Shown: positions 16,864 through 23,045 of the stretch, one piece after another
Layout: each line of letters opens with the position of its first letter
Position numbering within the stretch: position 1 is the first letter of the stretch
Source: a virus
Direction: 5' to 3' (one strand)
Length of the DNA: 26,577 nucleotides
IMG/VR virus record: IMGVR_UViG_3300024946_000007
Span: 1 to 26,577 of that record
The notes under the pieces: model-generated
What the model was told of the DNA's origin: nothing
Databases searched by the model: none
What the model saw: only the letters and a program-made list of their open reading frames with translations
Translations under genes and position numbers: made by a program

Positions 16864-16895
16864 CTCACTACTTTCTCACCATCATTCTAACTACT
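16863..16895 (+). repeat. Right-arm copies of TCTMACTACT next to the integrase start
   Basis: TCTCACTACT (16863-16872) and TCTAACTACT (16886-16895) are same-orientation copies of the decamer also seen left of the core. They cover the bases between the promoter and the integrase ATG, so integrase bound here could repress its own gene. Confidence 0.4.
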
Positions 16896-16896
16896 C

Positions 16897-17868
16897 ATGG
16901 CCAACGTAACAAAGACCGCATCCGGCAAGTGGCGTTTTCAAGTAACTGTTAATTACAAGGCGCAAGTAAAAACTTTCGCAACGAAAGCAGAAGGCTACGT
17001 CTGGGAGGAATCTCTTAAGGCTGGCAAAGATAATAAAACGCCATCGATTACATTCGGCAAGCTCCTAGAAAAGTACCGTGATGAAGTTTCTGTTAAGAAA
17101 AAAGGCTCACGATGGGAAACAATCCGCATCAACAAGTTTCTTAACGATGAAGTCGCCAAGATTAAGATAGGCGATTTAACTAAGAATACATTTGCAGAAT
17201 GGCGCGACAGGCGGCTTAAAGAAGTTAGTGCTTTATCGGTGTTACGCGAGTGGGCTTTATTAAGTCATTGCTTACAGATTGCTATTACTGAGTGGGAGTA
17301 CCTGAAAGATAATCCAATGAAAGGGCTAAAGAAGCCACAAGGCCAGCCACCTAGAGATCGAATCATTACAGATGACGAAATAGACAGGCTATGTTTTGCA
17401 CTTAACTATTCTAACAATGCAATTCTAACTACTATAACTAGCCGAGTTGGTGCTGCTTTTATGTTTGCAATTGAAACAGCTTTTCGTGCGCAAGAAATTT
17501 GCAATCTAAAATGGTCAGATATAAATGATCGCGTTGCGAAGATAAATGATTCTAAAACTTATACCGGCATTAGGTCTGTGCCTTTGAGCAAGGCGGCGAT
17601 GGCCATACTTGAGCAGTGCAAAGGGCTTGATAAAACGTATGTATTTAATATCAATACTAGCCAGCTTGATAGTCTATTTAGAAAGGCTAAGAAGCTAGTT
17701 GCTATTGACGATCTGCATTTCCATGACACTAGGCATTTAGCTATTACGCGCCTGGCATCTAAGTTAGAAGTGCTTGAATTGGCGCGCGTTGTCGGTCACA
17801 AAGATTTGAAAATGTTGCTGGTTTATTACAACAAAGCCGCAAGTGATTTAGTTTCAAAATTAGACTAG
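16897..17868 (+). CDS. int: Tyrosine-family phage integrase
   Basis: A 323-residue site-specific recombinase with an N-terminal arm-binding/SAM-like region (about 1-145) and a catalytic domain (about 155-323). The catalytic residues are visible: R197 in T-A-F-R-A-Q-E, K220 in the beta-hairpin, H276 and R279 in F-H-D-T-R-H, H301 in V-V-G-H-K-D and nucleophile Y310. It would join attP to the host attB, inferred to be a tRNA-Leu 3' end. There is no clear Shine-Dalgarno before ATG 16897, suggesting low translation. It is the only rightward gene right of attP and converges on the excisionase gene, overlapping it by four bases. Confidence 0.95.
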   Translation: MANVTKTASGKWRFQVTVNYKAQVKTFATKAEGYVWEESLKAGKDNKTPSITFGKLLEKYRDEVSVKKKGSRWETIRINKFLNDEVAKIKIGDLTKNTFAEWRDRRLKEVSALSVLREWALLSHCLQIAITEWEYLKDNPMKGLKKPQGQPPRDRIITDDEIDRLCFALNYSNNAILTTITSRVGAAFMFAIETAFRAQEICNLKWSDINDRVAKINDSKTYTGIRSVPLSKAAMAILEQCKGLDKTYVFNINTSQLDSLFRKAKKLVAIDDLHFHDTRHLAITRLASKLEVLELARVVGHKDLKMLLVYYNKAASDLVSKLD

Positions 17869-18041
17869 GCCGCTTTCTTTTTTAAATATTCTTCAATTGC
17901 TTCTTCACTCCATTTTGGGTGTGCCTTGGGCGTAAGCTTAATTGGCTTTGGAAAATCTGGTTGATGCTTGATGATCTTTCTAAAGTGATCTACACACACG
18001 CCTACCTTTTTCGCAGTCTCTTCTGTTTTTAGTAAATTCAT
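17865..18041 (-). CDS. AlpA/excisionase-like small DNA-binding protein
   Basis: From ATG 18041 this is a 58-residue protein: L-L-K-T-E-E-T-A-K-K-V-G-V, a helix-turn-helix, then F-P-K-P-I-K-L and W-S-E-E-A-I-E-E-Y-L. That is the AlpA/MerR-type winged-helix pattern of phage excisionases and AlpA regulators. ATG 18041 has AAGGGA at good spacing; starts further upstream lie inside the preceding gene. As the last gene of the leftward early operon, with its stop sharing the palindrome CTAG with the integrase stop, it is well placed to switch integrase from integration to excision. Confidence 0.82.
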   Translation of the reverse strand: MNLLKTEETAKKVGVCVDHFRKIIKHQPDFPKPIKLTPKAHPKWSEEAIEEYLKKKAA

Positions 18042-18042
18042 C

Positions 18043-18195
18043 TTATTTCCCTTCCAACTTATCTTGTTTGTACTTAATCGTAATTTCAGGCTCATGTCCC
18101 ATTTTAAATAGCTTACTTGCTAGCTGTGATGCTGCGGCAAATCCTTTTACTTCACACTTAGTGTTAGTGCATTCAACGTAGAATTTTCTGGTTAT
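18043..18195 (-). CDS. 50-residue protein apparently starting at ATA
   Basis: An open frame tiles exactly between its neighbours: it begins with ATA at 18195-18193, overlapping the stop of the upstream gene as ATAA, and ends with TAA one base before the excisionase ATG. The product runs (M)TRKFYVECTNTKCEVKGFA..., has Cys9 and Cys14 and a basic end, and looks like a normal small phage protein. The frame has an upstream TGA at 18213-18211 and no ATG, GTG or TTG before residue 32, so it needs a rare ATA start, or the base is a mutation or read error for ATG. Function unknown. Confidence 0.6.
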   Translation of the reverse strand: MTRKFYVECTNTKCEVKGFAAASQLASKLFKMGHEPEITIKYKQDKLEGK

Positions 18196-18695
18196 GGTGT
18201 GGCTTTCAGTTCACCTATTTGTTTGATGATCGCGCTTCTATATGCGCCCATGCTTTGAAACGTAATCGCTAGTGCGTCATCTGCTACAATGTTTTTACAG
18301 CGGTCGATGGTGGCGTTATCATGCTCTGCTAGTGATTGTGCAGTGGTTGATTCCAACACTTTAAAAGCATTAAGCAATGATTCATTTTCGCTACTAGCTT
18401 CATATTGATAAGATTCAACCATTCTTTCCAAAGCCTCATGCAACTGATTGTTAGATGCGGTTAGTTCTGCTATTTTTGCTTCCGCTAGATTGCAATACTC
18501 TACATATTTGTTGCTTTCTTCTAATGCCCTAGCTTCTACTTCATGCACACGTTGCTTAAGTGAGTTTATTTCACTTTCACTGGCTTGGGTGCAGGCTTGG
18601 TAGCCCGCTTCTGCTGAATTTCTACTACGTAAAATTAAATTAGCATCCGTTCCGTACCACCACTTCTCAAACTCTTGATTTACTTGGTTAGTCAT
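18192..18695 (-). CDS. Coiled-coil early protein of unknown function
   Basis: A 167-residue hydrophilic protein. It begins with Q-E-F-E-K-W-W...S-R-N-S-A-E-A-G-Y-Q-A, a start seen in many small proteins of phage early operons, followed by a predicted coiled coil (about 38-95) and a helical C-terminal part. GGAGG stands six bases before ATG, and the start overlaps the previous stop (ATGA). No enzyme motif visible. Confidence 0.72.
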   Translation of the reverse strand: MTNQVNQEFEKWWYGTDANLILRSRNSAEAGYQACTQASESEINSLKQRVHEVEARALEESNKYVEYCNLAEAKIAELTASNNQLHEALERMVESYQYEASSENESLLNAFKVLESTTAQSLAEHDNATIDRCKNIVADDALAITFQSMGAYRSAIIKQIGELKATP

Positions 18696-19024
18696 TCCCC
18701 CACCTCCGTATTGGTTGGTGCTGCGTTAAGCATGGCTCGAATATCGCGCTCCAAATCGTCTGGGTGCATTCCATCCTCACAATACGAAACTGCAAGGTTT
18801 ATTAAATCTTCCACGTTTACGATAGCGCACCCCTCTGGTATTTGCTTAGGTTGCTGTTCGTTCTGCGATATTGGTAGTAAATTGCTTATAGCTTCTAAAG
18901 TATCATTCAATTCGTCTTGAACAATCTCTTTGTGGTAGTCAGAATAAACTCCAGACATTCTATCGACTAAGTCTTCCAGTAATTCCTTTTTAGCAATCAA
19001 CACCTCGTCATTATTTTGTGTCAT
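18692..19024 (-). CDS. Hypothetical acidic early protein
   Basis: A 110-residue acidic protein from ATG 19024, which has GAGG at good spacing; an in-frame GTG at 19036 would add four residues. It contains a helical N-terminal half and a Gly/Pro-containing middle (P-E-G-C-A-I-V). It overlaps both neighbours (13-14 bases upstream and ATGA downstream), as expected for coupled phage genes. No family recognised. Confidence 0.68.
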   Translation of the reverse strand: MTQNNDEVLIAKKELLEDLVDRMSGVYSDYHKEIVQDELNDTLEAISNLLPISQNEQQPKQIPEGCAIVNVEDLINLAVSYCEDGMHPDDLERDIRAMLNAAPTNTEVGE

Positions 19025-19316
19025 GTTTAACCTCACTAAGTTTGTCGTAGGTGGTCAGGGCTTCGTATTCATCTTCCATCTTGTCAAATATTTCAAAAGG
19101 AACAGCTACAAAATTAGTGTCGTGTAATACTATTTCTTCTGCCTCGTTCATAACTGTACGCAAAGCCTCCACCAACACCTCTGCCGATGCTACTTTGGCG
19201 CGTAGGGTTTGGAGTTCCTCAATTAAACTATCAATTGTTATTTGAGGATTACAGTGTTGGCAACCATCACCAACTAATTTTGTCCTCAAGTCACATTTAC
19301 ATTTATCCACAATCAT
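19011..19316 (-). CDS. Cys-rich early protein with coiled coil
   Basis: A 101-residue protein. Its N-terminus carries C6-x-C8 and G-C19-Q-H-C22-N-P, a four-cysteine set that could bind one zinc ion; similar C-x-C...G-C-x-x-C-x-P openings occur in small phage early proteins. The rest is an acidic helical region (about 28-60) with coiled-coil character. GGAAGG lies directly upstream of ATG. Function unknown. Confidence 0.7.
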   Translation of the reverse strand: MIVDKCKCDLRTKLVGDGCQHCNPQITIDSLIEELQTLRAKVASAEVLVEALRTVMNEAEEIVLHDTNFVAVPFEIFDKMEDEYEALTTYDKLSEVKHDTK

Positions 19317-19327
19317 TCACCTTCCTT

Positions 19328-19417
19328 TTAAATTAGCTTCCCACAGCGAGGGCATCTTGCGCCTTTAAATCCACTTAGCTTGCACTTGCTACATTTATTC
19401 ATTGGATGGAATAACAT
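19328..19417 (-). CDS. 29-residue zinc-ribbon-like microprotein
   Basis: ATG 19417 to TAA 19328 encodes a peptide with two C-x-x-C knuckles: N-K-C-S-K-C and, ten residues later, R-C-P-R-C-G-K. This is a minimal zinc ribbon and basic enough to touch nucleic acid. Its ATG overlaps the stop of the preceding 16-codon frame (TGATG), with a G-rich ribosome site upstream. A second ATG at 19402 would give 24 residues with both knuckles intact. Confidence 0.65.
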   Translation of the reverse strand: MLFHPMNKCSKCKLSGFKGARCPRCGKLI

Positions 19418-19467
19418 CACTCCACCCCATCTGCATTACGTTTGATACTGCTAATTAAATCAGTCAT
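19417..19467 (-). CDS. 16-residue leader-type peptide
   Basis: ATG 19467 follows the previous stop by one base and runs to TGA 19419-19417, which overlaps the next ATG. The peptide is MTDLISSIKRNADGVE. It may be a coupling peptide that carries ribosomes to the zinc-ribbon gene, or a degraded gene. It fills the gap exactly, which is the main support. Confidence 0.4.
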   Translation of the reverse strand: MTDLISSIKRNADGVE

Positions 19468-19468
19468 G

Positions 19469-19732
19469 TTAGTTATCCAATTCTTTGACTGAGTAGAGGG
19501 GTTCGCCTAGCGTTACTGGTTCGTGCAAAATCCCCCAATATTCTGTTGAGTATTCAGCTACATCAGCGCATTCAACTGTGCCTACACGCACAATCGCCTC
19601 TTCTACTGCTAGGTTCATAATGGATTTAAATTCAGCTAATTGTCGAATGCTAAGTTGCATATTTTCAGCCCAAGCCATAGACGACTTAACTAGCGATTTA
19701 ACCTGCTCATCCGTAAAGTAGTTTTTAGCCAT
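19469..19732 (-). CDS. Hypothetical early protein (87 residues)
   Basis: An 87-residue helical protein with an acidic C-terminal part, starting MAKNYFTDEQVKSLV. Its ATG lies inside the end of the preceding gene (8-base overlap ATGGCTAA), which supports this start. No known motif; one Cys; no membrane segment. Confidence 0.65.
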   Translation of the reverse strand: MAKNYFTDEQVKSLVKSSMAWAENMQLSIRQLAEFKSIMNLAVEEAIVRVGTVECADVAEYSTEYWGILHEPVTLGEPLYSVKELDN

Positions 19733-19871
19733 TTTTTTGCTCCAATATTTTCATGCCGCCTTCGATAGTTCTTTTGTTGAATATTTCCTGAACATCTTTA
19801 GCGGTCATCCCATAGCTTTTGCATACTTCTAAAACCATGCCTAACAATCTGCTTTTCATTTCAGCGTTCAT
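19725..19871 (-). CDS. 48-residue basic helical protein
   Basis: ATG 19871, overlapping the previous stop as ATGA, runs to TAA 19727-19725. The product (MNAEMKSRLLGMVLEVCKS...) is helical, with T-A-K-D-V-Q-E-I-F-N-K-R in the middle, reminiscent of a small DNA-binding helix pair but too short to assign. It is supported by overlaps with genes on both sides. Confidence 0.58.
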   Translation of the reverse strand: MNAEMKSRLLGMVLEVCKSYGMTAKDVQEIFNKRTIEGGMKILEQKNG

Positions 19872-20032
19872 TTATTAGCCCAATTAGCAATACCAACTGA
19901 AAAACCTAAACATGAAATACCAAGAAGCCAGCGCCACATAGGTAAGTCTGACGGAACACCAAGTGCATACATTCCGCATTGCCATAAGAACATTGCAAAT
20001 GCTACTAAGCTAACTAATTTAACTGTTTTCAT
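19868..20032 (-). CDS. 54-residue protein with two membrane helices
   Basis: ATG 20032 overlaps the previous stop (ATGA) and TGA 19870-19868 overlaps the next start (ATGA). The peptide has a Lys-flanked first hydrophobic helix (about 4-24) and a second (about 33-51) separated by a short polar loop with Pro, Ser and Asp. Two-helix membrane proteins in early operons are often inhibitors or exclusion factors. No family recognised. Confidence 0.65.
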   Translation of the reverse strand: MKTVKLVSLVAFAMFLWQCGMYALGVPSDLPMWRWLLGISCLGFSVGIANWANK

Positions 20033-20523
20033 GCCGCTAACCTTTCACTTTCACCTCTATAAAAATTACCTGCTTTAATACGCGCATTTTGCGTTTCGTA
20101 GGCGCTCTCAAACATTCCAAAGCTGCAACGCTCTAACTGCCAGTTGTGTACCTTAAGTGCGAATTTCATAGTGTCTAAATCGGGGCCAAAAAATCCAAGC
20201 TTTCCAGTGTCTAAGAAACGCATTTTGCTTCTCTGCAAAGCATCACGCGCCGCATACAATTCATCTAAATATTCTTTGCCTAGACCTCTTTCAGTAAACA
20301 CTAGCGAGATATTGATAACATCACATAGGATCGTAAAATCATTCGGGCTTAGGTCTATTCCAAACTGCATGGCATTGAGTGAGGTAACTGCGCTTTGGCA
20401 CAACTCTCTTTGTTCATCTATCGTTAATGGCTGGTGCTTTTTAATCACGTTTAATCCTGCCAAACTGTTGATGCGATGCTTGTTAGGGTTAAATGCTTTG
20501 GTGCGTTTCTTTTGCTTTTTCAT
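20029..20523 (-). CDS. Conserved phage early protein of unknown function
   Basis: A 164-residue protein with a very basic start (M-K-K-Q-K-K-R-T-K) and a helical body: P-L-T-I-D-E-Q-R-E-L, then G-L-G-K-E-Y-L-D-E-L-Y-A-A-R-D-A-L and F-A-L-K-V-H-N-W-Q-L-E. I recognise this pattern from proteins of unknown function in proteobacterial phages and plasmids. No catalytic motif. The basic N-terminus suggests nucleic-acid contact. Coupled by ATGA to genes on both sides. Confidence 0.7.
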   Translation of the reverse strand: MKKQKKRTKAFNPNKHRINSLAGLNVIKKHQPLTIDEQRELCQSAVTSLNAMQFGIDLSPNDFTILCDVINISLVFTERGLGKEYLDELYAARDALQRSKMRFLDTGKLGFFGPDLDTMKFALKVHNWQLERCSFGMFESAYETQNARIKAGNFYRGESERLAA

Positions 20524-20600
20524 ACCTTATGGCCTTTGGATCGTCTAATCTCTTTGCGATTTTTGCGTTCGCCGCCTTTTACCTTTTTATGCTTTGCCAT
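20520..20600 (-). CDS. 26-residue, extremely basic peptide
   Basis: ATG 20600 to TGA 20522-20520 gives MAKHKKVKGGERKNRKEIRR followed by SKGHKV: 13 Lys or Arg in 26 residues. AGAGG stands seven bases upstream and the stop overlaps the next gene as ATGA. Such arginine/lysine-rich peptides can bind RNA, as lambda N does through its arginine-rich motif, but no specific match is seen. Confidence 0.6.
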   Translation of the reverse strand: MAKHKKVKGGERKNRKEIRRSKGHKV

Positions 20601-20602
20601 GA

Positions 20603-20875
20603 TTAACCTCTAACATCTATTGCATAAACCGCTACTGGATTACTTCCAAAGTGTTTATGAGTGATTGTTTTAATAACTGAACCGCGCCACTTTCTTACAA
20701 TTCTTTTGCTCTGGTCATCTTTCTTTGGGTAACCAAGGCAAATAACAACGTTGTCGTAATACTTCTCAAGTCGCTTTTTCCAGTAGAGTGTGCACAATCT
20801 AAATTCTTCTGGCTTAGTGCCATCGCGCATTTGTTCAAAATATTCACGTTTAACGTGTAGTGTTAAATCAGCCAT
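20603..20875 (-). CDS. ASCH-domain protein
   Basis: A 90-residue protein matching the phage type of ASCH domain (PUA-like beta-barrel, thought to bind RNA or modified nucleotides): it starts L-T-L-H-V-K-R-E-Y-F-E-Q-M-R-D-G-T-K-x-E-E, followed by W-K-K-R-L, a G-Y-P turn and W-R-G-S-V near the end. The ASCH signature (G-x-K-x-x-E-x-R) is present as G-T-K-P-E-E-F-R. AAAGGT precedes ATG. It is the first gene after the structured gene-free interval. Confidence 0.82.
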   Translation of the reverse strand: MADLTLHVKREYFEQMRDGTKPEEFRLCTLYWKKRLEKYYDNVVICLGYPKKDDQSKRIVRKWRGSVIKTITHKHFGSNPVAVYAIDVRG

Positions 20876-21180
20876 GATCTACCTTTCATAAAATTGGTGA
20901 TGGGTACCAGTGCTGTGTTTCTGGCTCAGTGCTTCGGCGCGTTTACATAGCAGTTAAATAAATTAACCTACTCCCTTATAAGCACTTATCTCTAAGTTAC
21001 CGTTTGCGCATCAGCCTGCGCATTACCCATCAATTAAACCGACTTAACCCCAGTGAGGTAGCCTACGCATTGGCTTTAGTGATGCGCCACGTTATAAAGT
21101 CGGCTTAATTCATGTGACTGCTTACGCCAGTCAATCGACTTCGATTTAATAAAGAACGCTCGAAGTTACACGCCGTTTTA
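20876..21180 (-). ncRNA. Structured gene-free interval in the early operon, candidate RNA element
   Basis: No gene fits in these 305 bases, although all other genes in the operon nearly touch. In the leftward transcript several hairpins are possible: TGACTG/CAGTCA (21115-21120 with 21128-21133), CTTCGA/TCGAAG (21139-21144 with 21160-21165), a 14-bp stem with one G-U pair (21032-21045 with 21097-21110), inside it ACGCAT/ATGCGC (21065-21070 with 21082-21087) and AGCC/GGCT (21060-21063 with 21072-21075), and TGCGCA twice (21005-21010 with 21017-21022). TGATGGGTA/TACCCATCA (20898-20906 with 21024-21032) is a longer-range pair that competes for base 21032. No known RNA family was recognised. Confidence 0.45.
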
Positions 21181-22374
21181 TTACGCCGCCTTCAACTCAC
21201 CAAACGATTGAGCCAACCAACGCTCTGCGGTCTTTGCCTCAACTTTGTATGTAGTAGCTACTAGGGCGATGATTGCTTGAGCAGTAGGGCGCTTAGCGTT
21301 TGCAATTTTCTGTATTGGTTCTGCAAACACATTCTTAAAGTCAGATTCGTTAAATGTCGCGTCAACAACAGCACCGTCATCGTTCTTAGCCTCTGCAATA
21401 ATCTTCGCTTCAAGCTCTTGGCGCGCTTTGATTTCAGCGGCCTCTTTAGCGGCTTTCTCTTCAAGTTCTGTATTTAGCAAAACAGCCTTTTGCTTCAATA
21501 GAAACTGCATTGATTTTGATGCGGCGGCCAGTGCCTCTTCGGTAAATTCTTGATACTCTTTTTCAGTGATAGAGATTAGTTCAAGCTCTTCTGCAAGCGA
21601 TGCAAGCTGACTAGAAAAGTCACAATCAGATCCTTTAATGATGTAGTTCTTAATGTTCTGGATCTTTGCTTTGATGCCATCCACACGCGCAGCCTCTTTA
21701 GCCTGTTCAGCCGCTTCCGCTTCTGCTGCTTTGTTTTGTGCCTCTAACTGCTCTTGCGCTTTTTTGCCTGCTAGAATGCTATTAAGTGTTTCCAGCGCAC
21801 CTTTAAGTGCATATTCAGCCTCAATGAAGCGCTCACCGAACTCTGCAGGTGTAGGGATTAGCGGTGATAGCTCCGCGATAGCCTCTTCAATGTCTGCCAC
21901 TGTTTTATTCATCACACCAAGAGGCTTGTTTTTGATGGCATCAATCTTGTTTTGAATAGCGGCCTTTGCCTGTTCTTCGGCTTTTAGCTTCGCTGCTTTT
22001 TCATCCTCTAGGCGTTGCTCTTCTGCTTTAATGTCTGCATCGAACTTTTCTTCATGTGCCTTAACCGCCGTTTCAATCTCGGTGTATGCTGATTCCAACA
22101 ATTTACCAATAGCTATAATTGGCGCTTTACGTGCTGCACGCTCTTTATCGCAATCAAGGCGAATAGTGCGGAATAGGGCGCGACATTCTTTAGCCGTTGC
22201 CATGCCTTCTTTAGTTGCTATGGCATAAGTTACTTTTGATGAAGATTTAATCGCTGCCTGTAGGCGGTTACTGAATGGCTCATATACTGCTGCAACGTAA
22301 GTTTTTGGGTCTAGCGTAACCAACTCTTGGCTAGCAATTTTTTCTGCTTCTACTGTTTGTAATGGTGCGTTCAT
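21181..22374 (-). CDS. Long coiled-coil protein of the recombination module (DUF1351-like)
   Basis: A 397-residue protein, mostly charged coiled coil rich in Glu, Lys and Ala (about 95-145, 205-235 and 300-335). The N-terminal part has A-I-A-T-K-E-G-M-A-T-A-K-E-C-R-A-L and K-E-R-A-A-R-K-A-P-I, which resemble DUF1351-type proteins encoded next to phage RecT or Erf recombination genes. The C-terminus (about 345-397) is a compact helical piece. The start overlaps the exonuclease stop by ATGA. It probably works with RecT and YqaJ; the role is not known from sequence. Confidence 0.72.
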   Translation of the reverse strand: MNAPLQTVEAEKIASQELVTLDPKTYVAAVYEPFSNRLQAAIKSSSKVTYAIATKEGMATAKECRALFRTIRLDCDKERAARKAPIIAIGKLLESAYTEIETAVKAHEEKFDADIKAEEQRLEDEKAAKLKAEEQAKAAIQNKIDAIKNKPLGVMNKTVADIEEAIAELSPLIPTPAEFGERFIEAEYALKGALETLNSILAGKKAQEQLEAQNKAAEAEAAEQAKEAARVDGIKAKIQNIKNYIIKGSDCDFSSQLASLAEELELISITEKEYQEFTEEALAAASKSMQFLLKQKAVLLNTELEEKAAKEAAEIKARQELEAKIIAEAKNDDGAVVDATFNESDFKNVFAEPIQKIANAKRPTAQAIIALVATTYKVEAKTAERWLAQSFGELKAA

Positions 22375-23045
22375 GATGTTTTCCTTTGGTCGTAATTATT
22401 TAAAAGTGCTTCAATGGTTTCTGGCTTGAACTTATCCAGCTTTTCCCTTACTTCACCTTCTGCTACTAATACTGTTTTCTCTAAATTTGCGATGTATTTG
22501 TCATCGCGCCATACTCTTTGTATGTATAGCTTTGCGTGCTCTGGCATTCGCGGATCAAAGCTCACCCAATCCCACCAATCAAACTCGTAGCACCAGATGC
22601 AACCTTGAACCTGCGGCATAAACTCTTTTTCGTTCATTCCATTTATAAAGCGGTCAATGTGAATTTTTGGGTCTTTAGGGCACTTAAACTCTGATCCACC
22701 TTTTTGCTCTGAAATAAGACCATCTGGTGAAACCCCTACAAAGCTATAAACAGGATGGTCTTTAAACTGCGCTTGAGTAACTCTGTTTCCTGTATAAAAG
22801 CTATATGCTTGCCTTGCGAAAGGCTCTACATCACGACCCCATTTAAGCGCGTAGGAATCCATGCCAGTATCAATATAATCATTGGTTAGACGCTCCACTA
22901 CGATCTGATTGATTAGGTCTGTGTAAGCCTTATTTCCTTTAGCTAACACATCTACAAAGCGAGAGCCAGTAAACTTTCCAGCACGCGCCTTGTACCAATC
23001 TTCGGTTCTTTGCTCTGGGCTGATTAGATTCTGGTTCTCAAACAT
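22371..23045 (-). CDS. YqaJ-family phage exonuclease
   Basis: A 224-residue PD-(D/E)XK nuclease of the YqaJ / lambda-exonuclease family, which resects double-stranded ends to give 3' single strands for the annealing protein. Visible motifs: R-T-E-D-W-Y-K-A-R...T-G-S-R near the start, G-R-D-V-E74-P-F-A, S-P-D108-G-L, E119-F-K121-C-P and the late Q145-x-Q147. All expected catalytic acids and the lysine are there, so it should be active. It starts at ATG 23045 overlapping the RecT stop (TAATG). Confidence 0.92.
   Translation of the reverse strand: MFENQNLISPEQRTEDWYKARAGKFTGSRFVDVLAKGNKAYTDLINQIVVERLTNDYIDTGMDSYALKWGRDVEPFARQAYSFYTGNRVTQAQFKDHPVYSFVGVSPDGLISEQKGGSEFKCPKDPKIHIDRFINGMNEKEFMPQVQGCIWCYEFDWWDWVSFDPRMPEHAKLYIQRVWRDDKYIANLEKTVLVAEGEVREKLDKFKPETIEALLNNYDQRKTS

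Noticed and set aside
20144-20548. Rightward frame of 134 codons opposite the conserved early gene
   Set aside because: Antisense shadow; the leftward gene is joined to both neighbours by ATGA overlaps.
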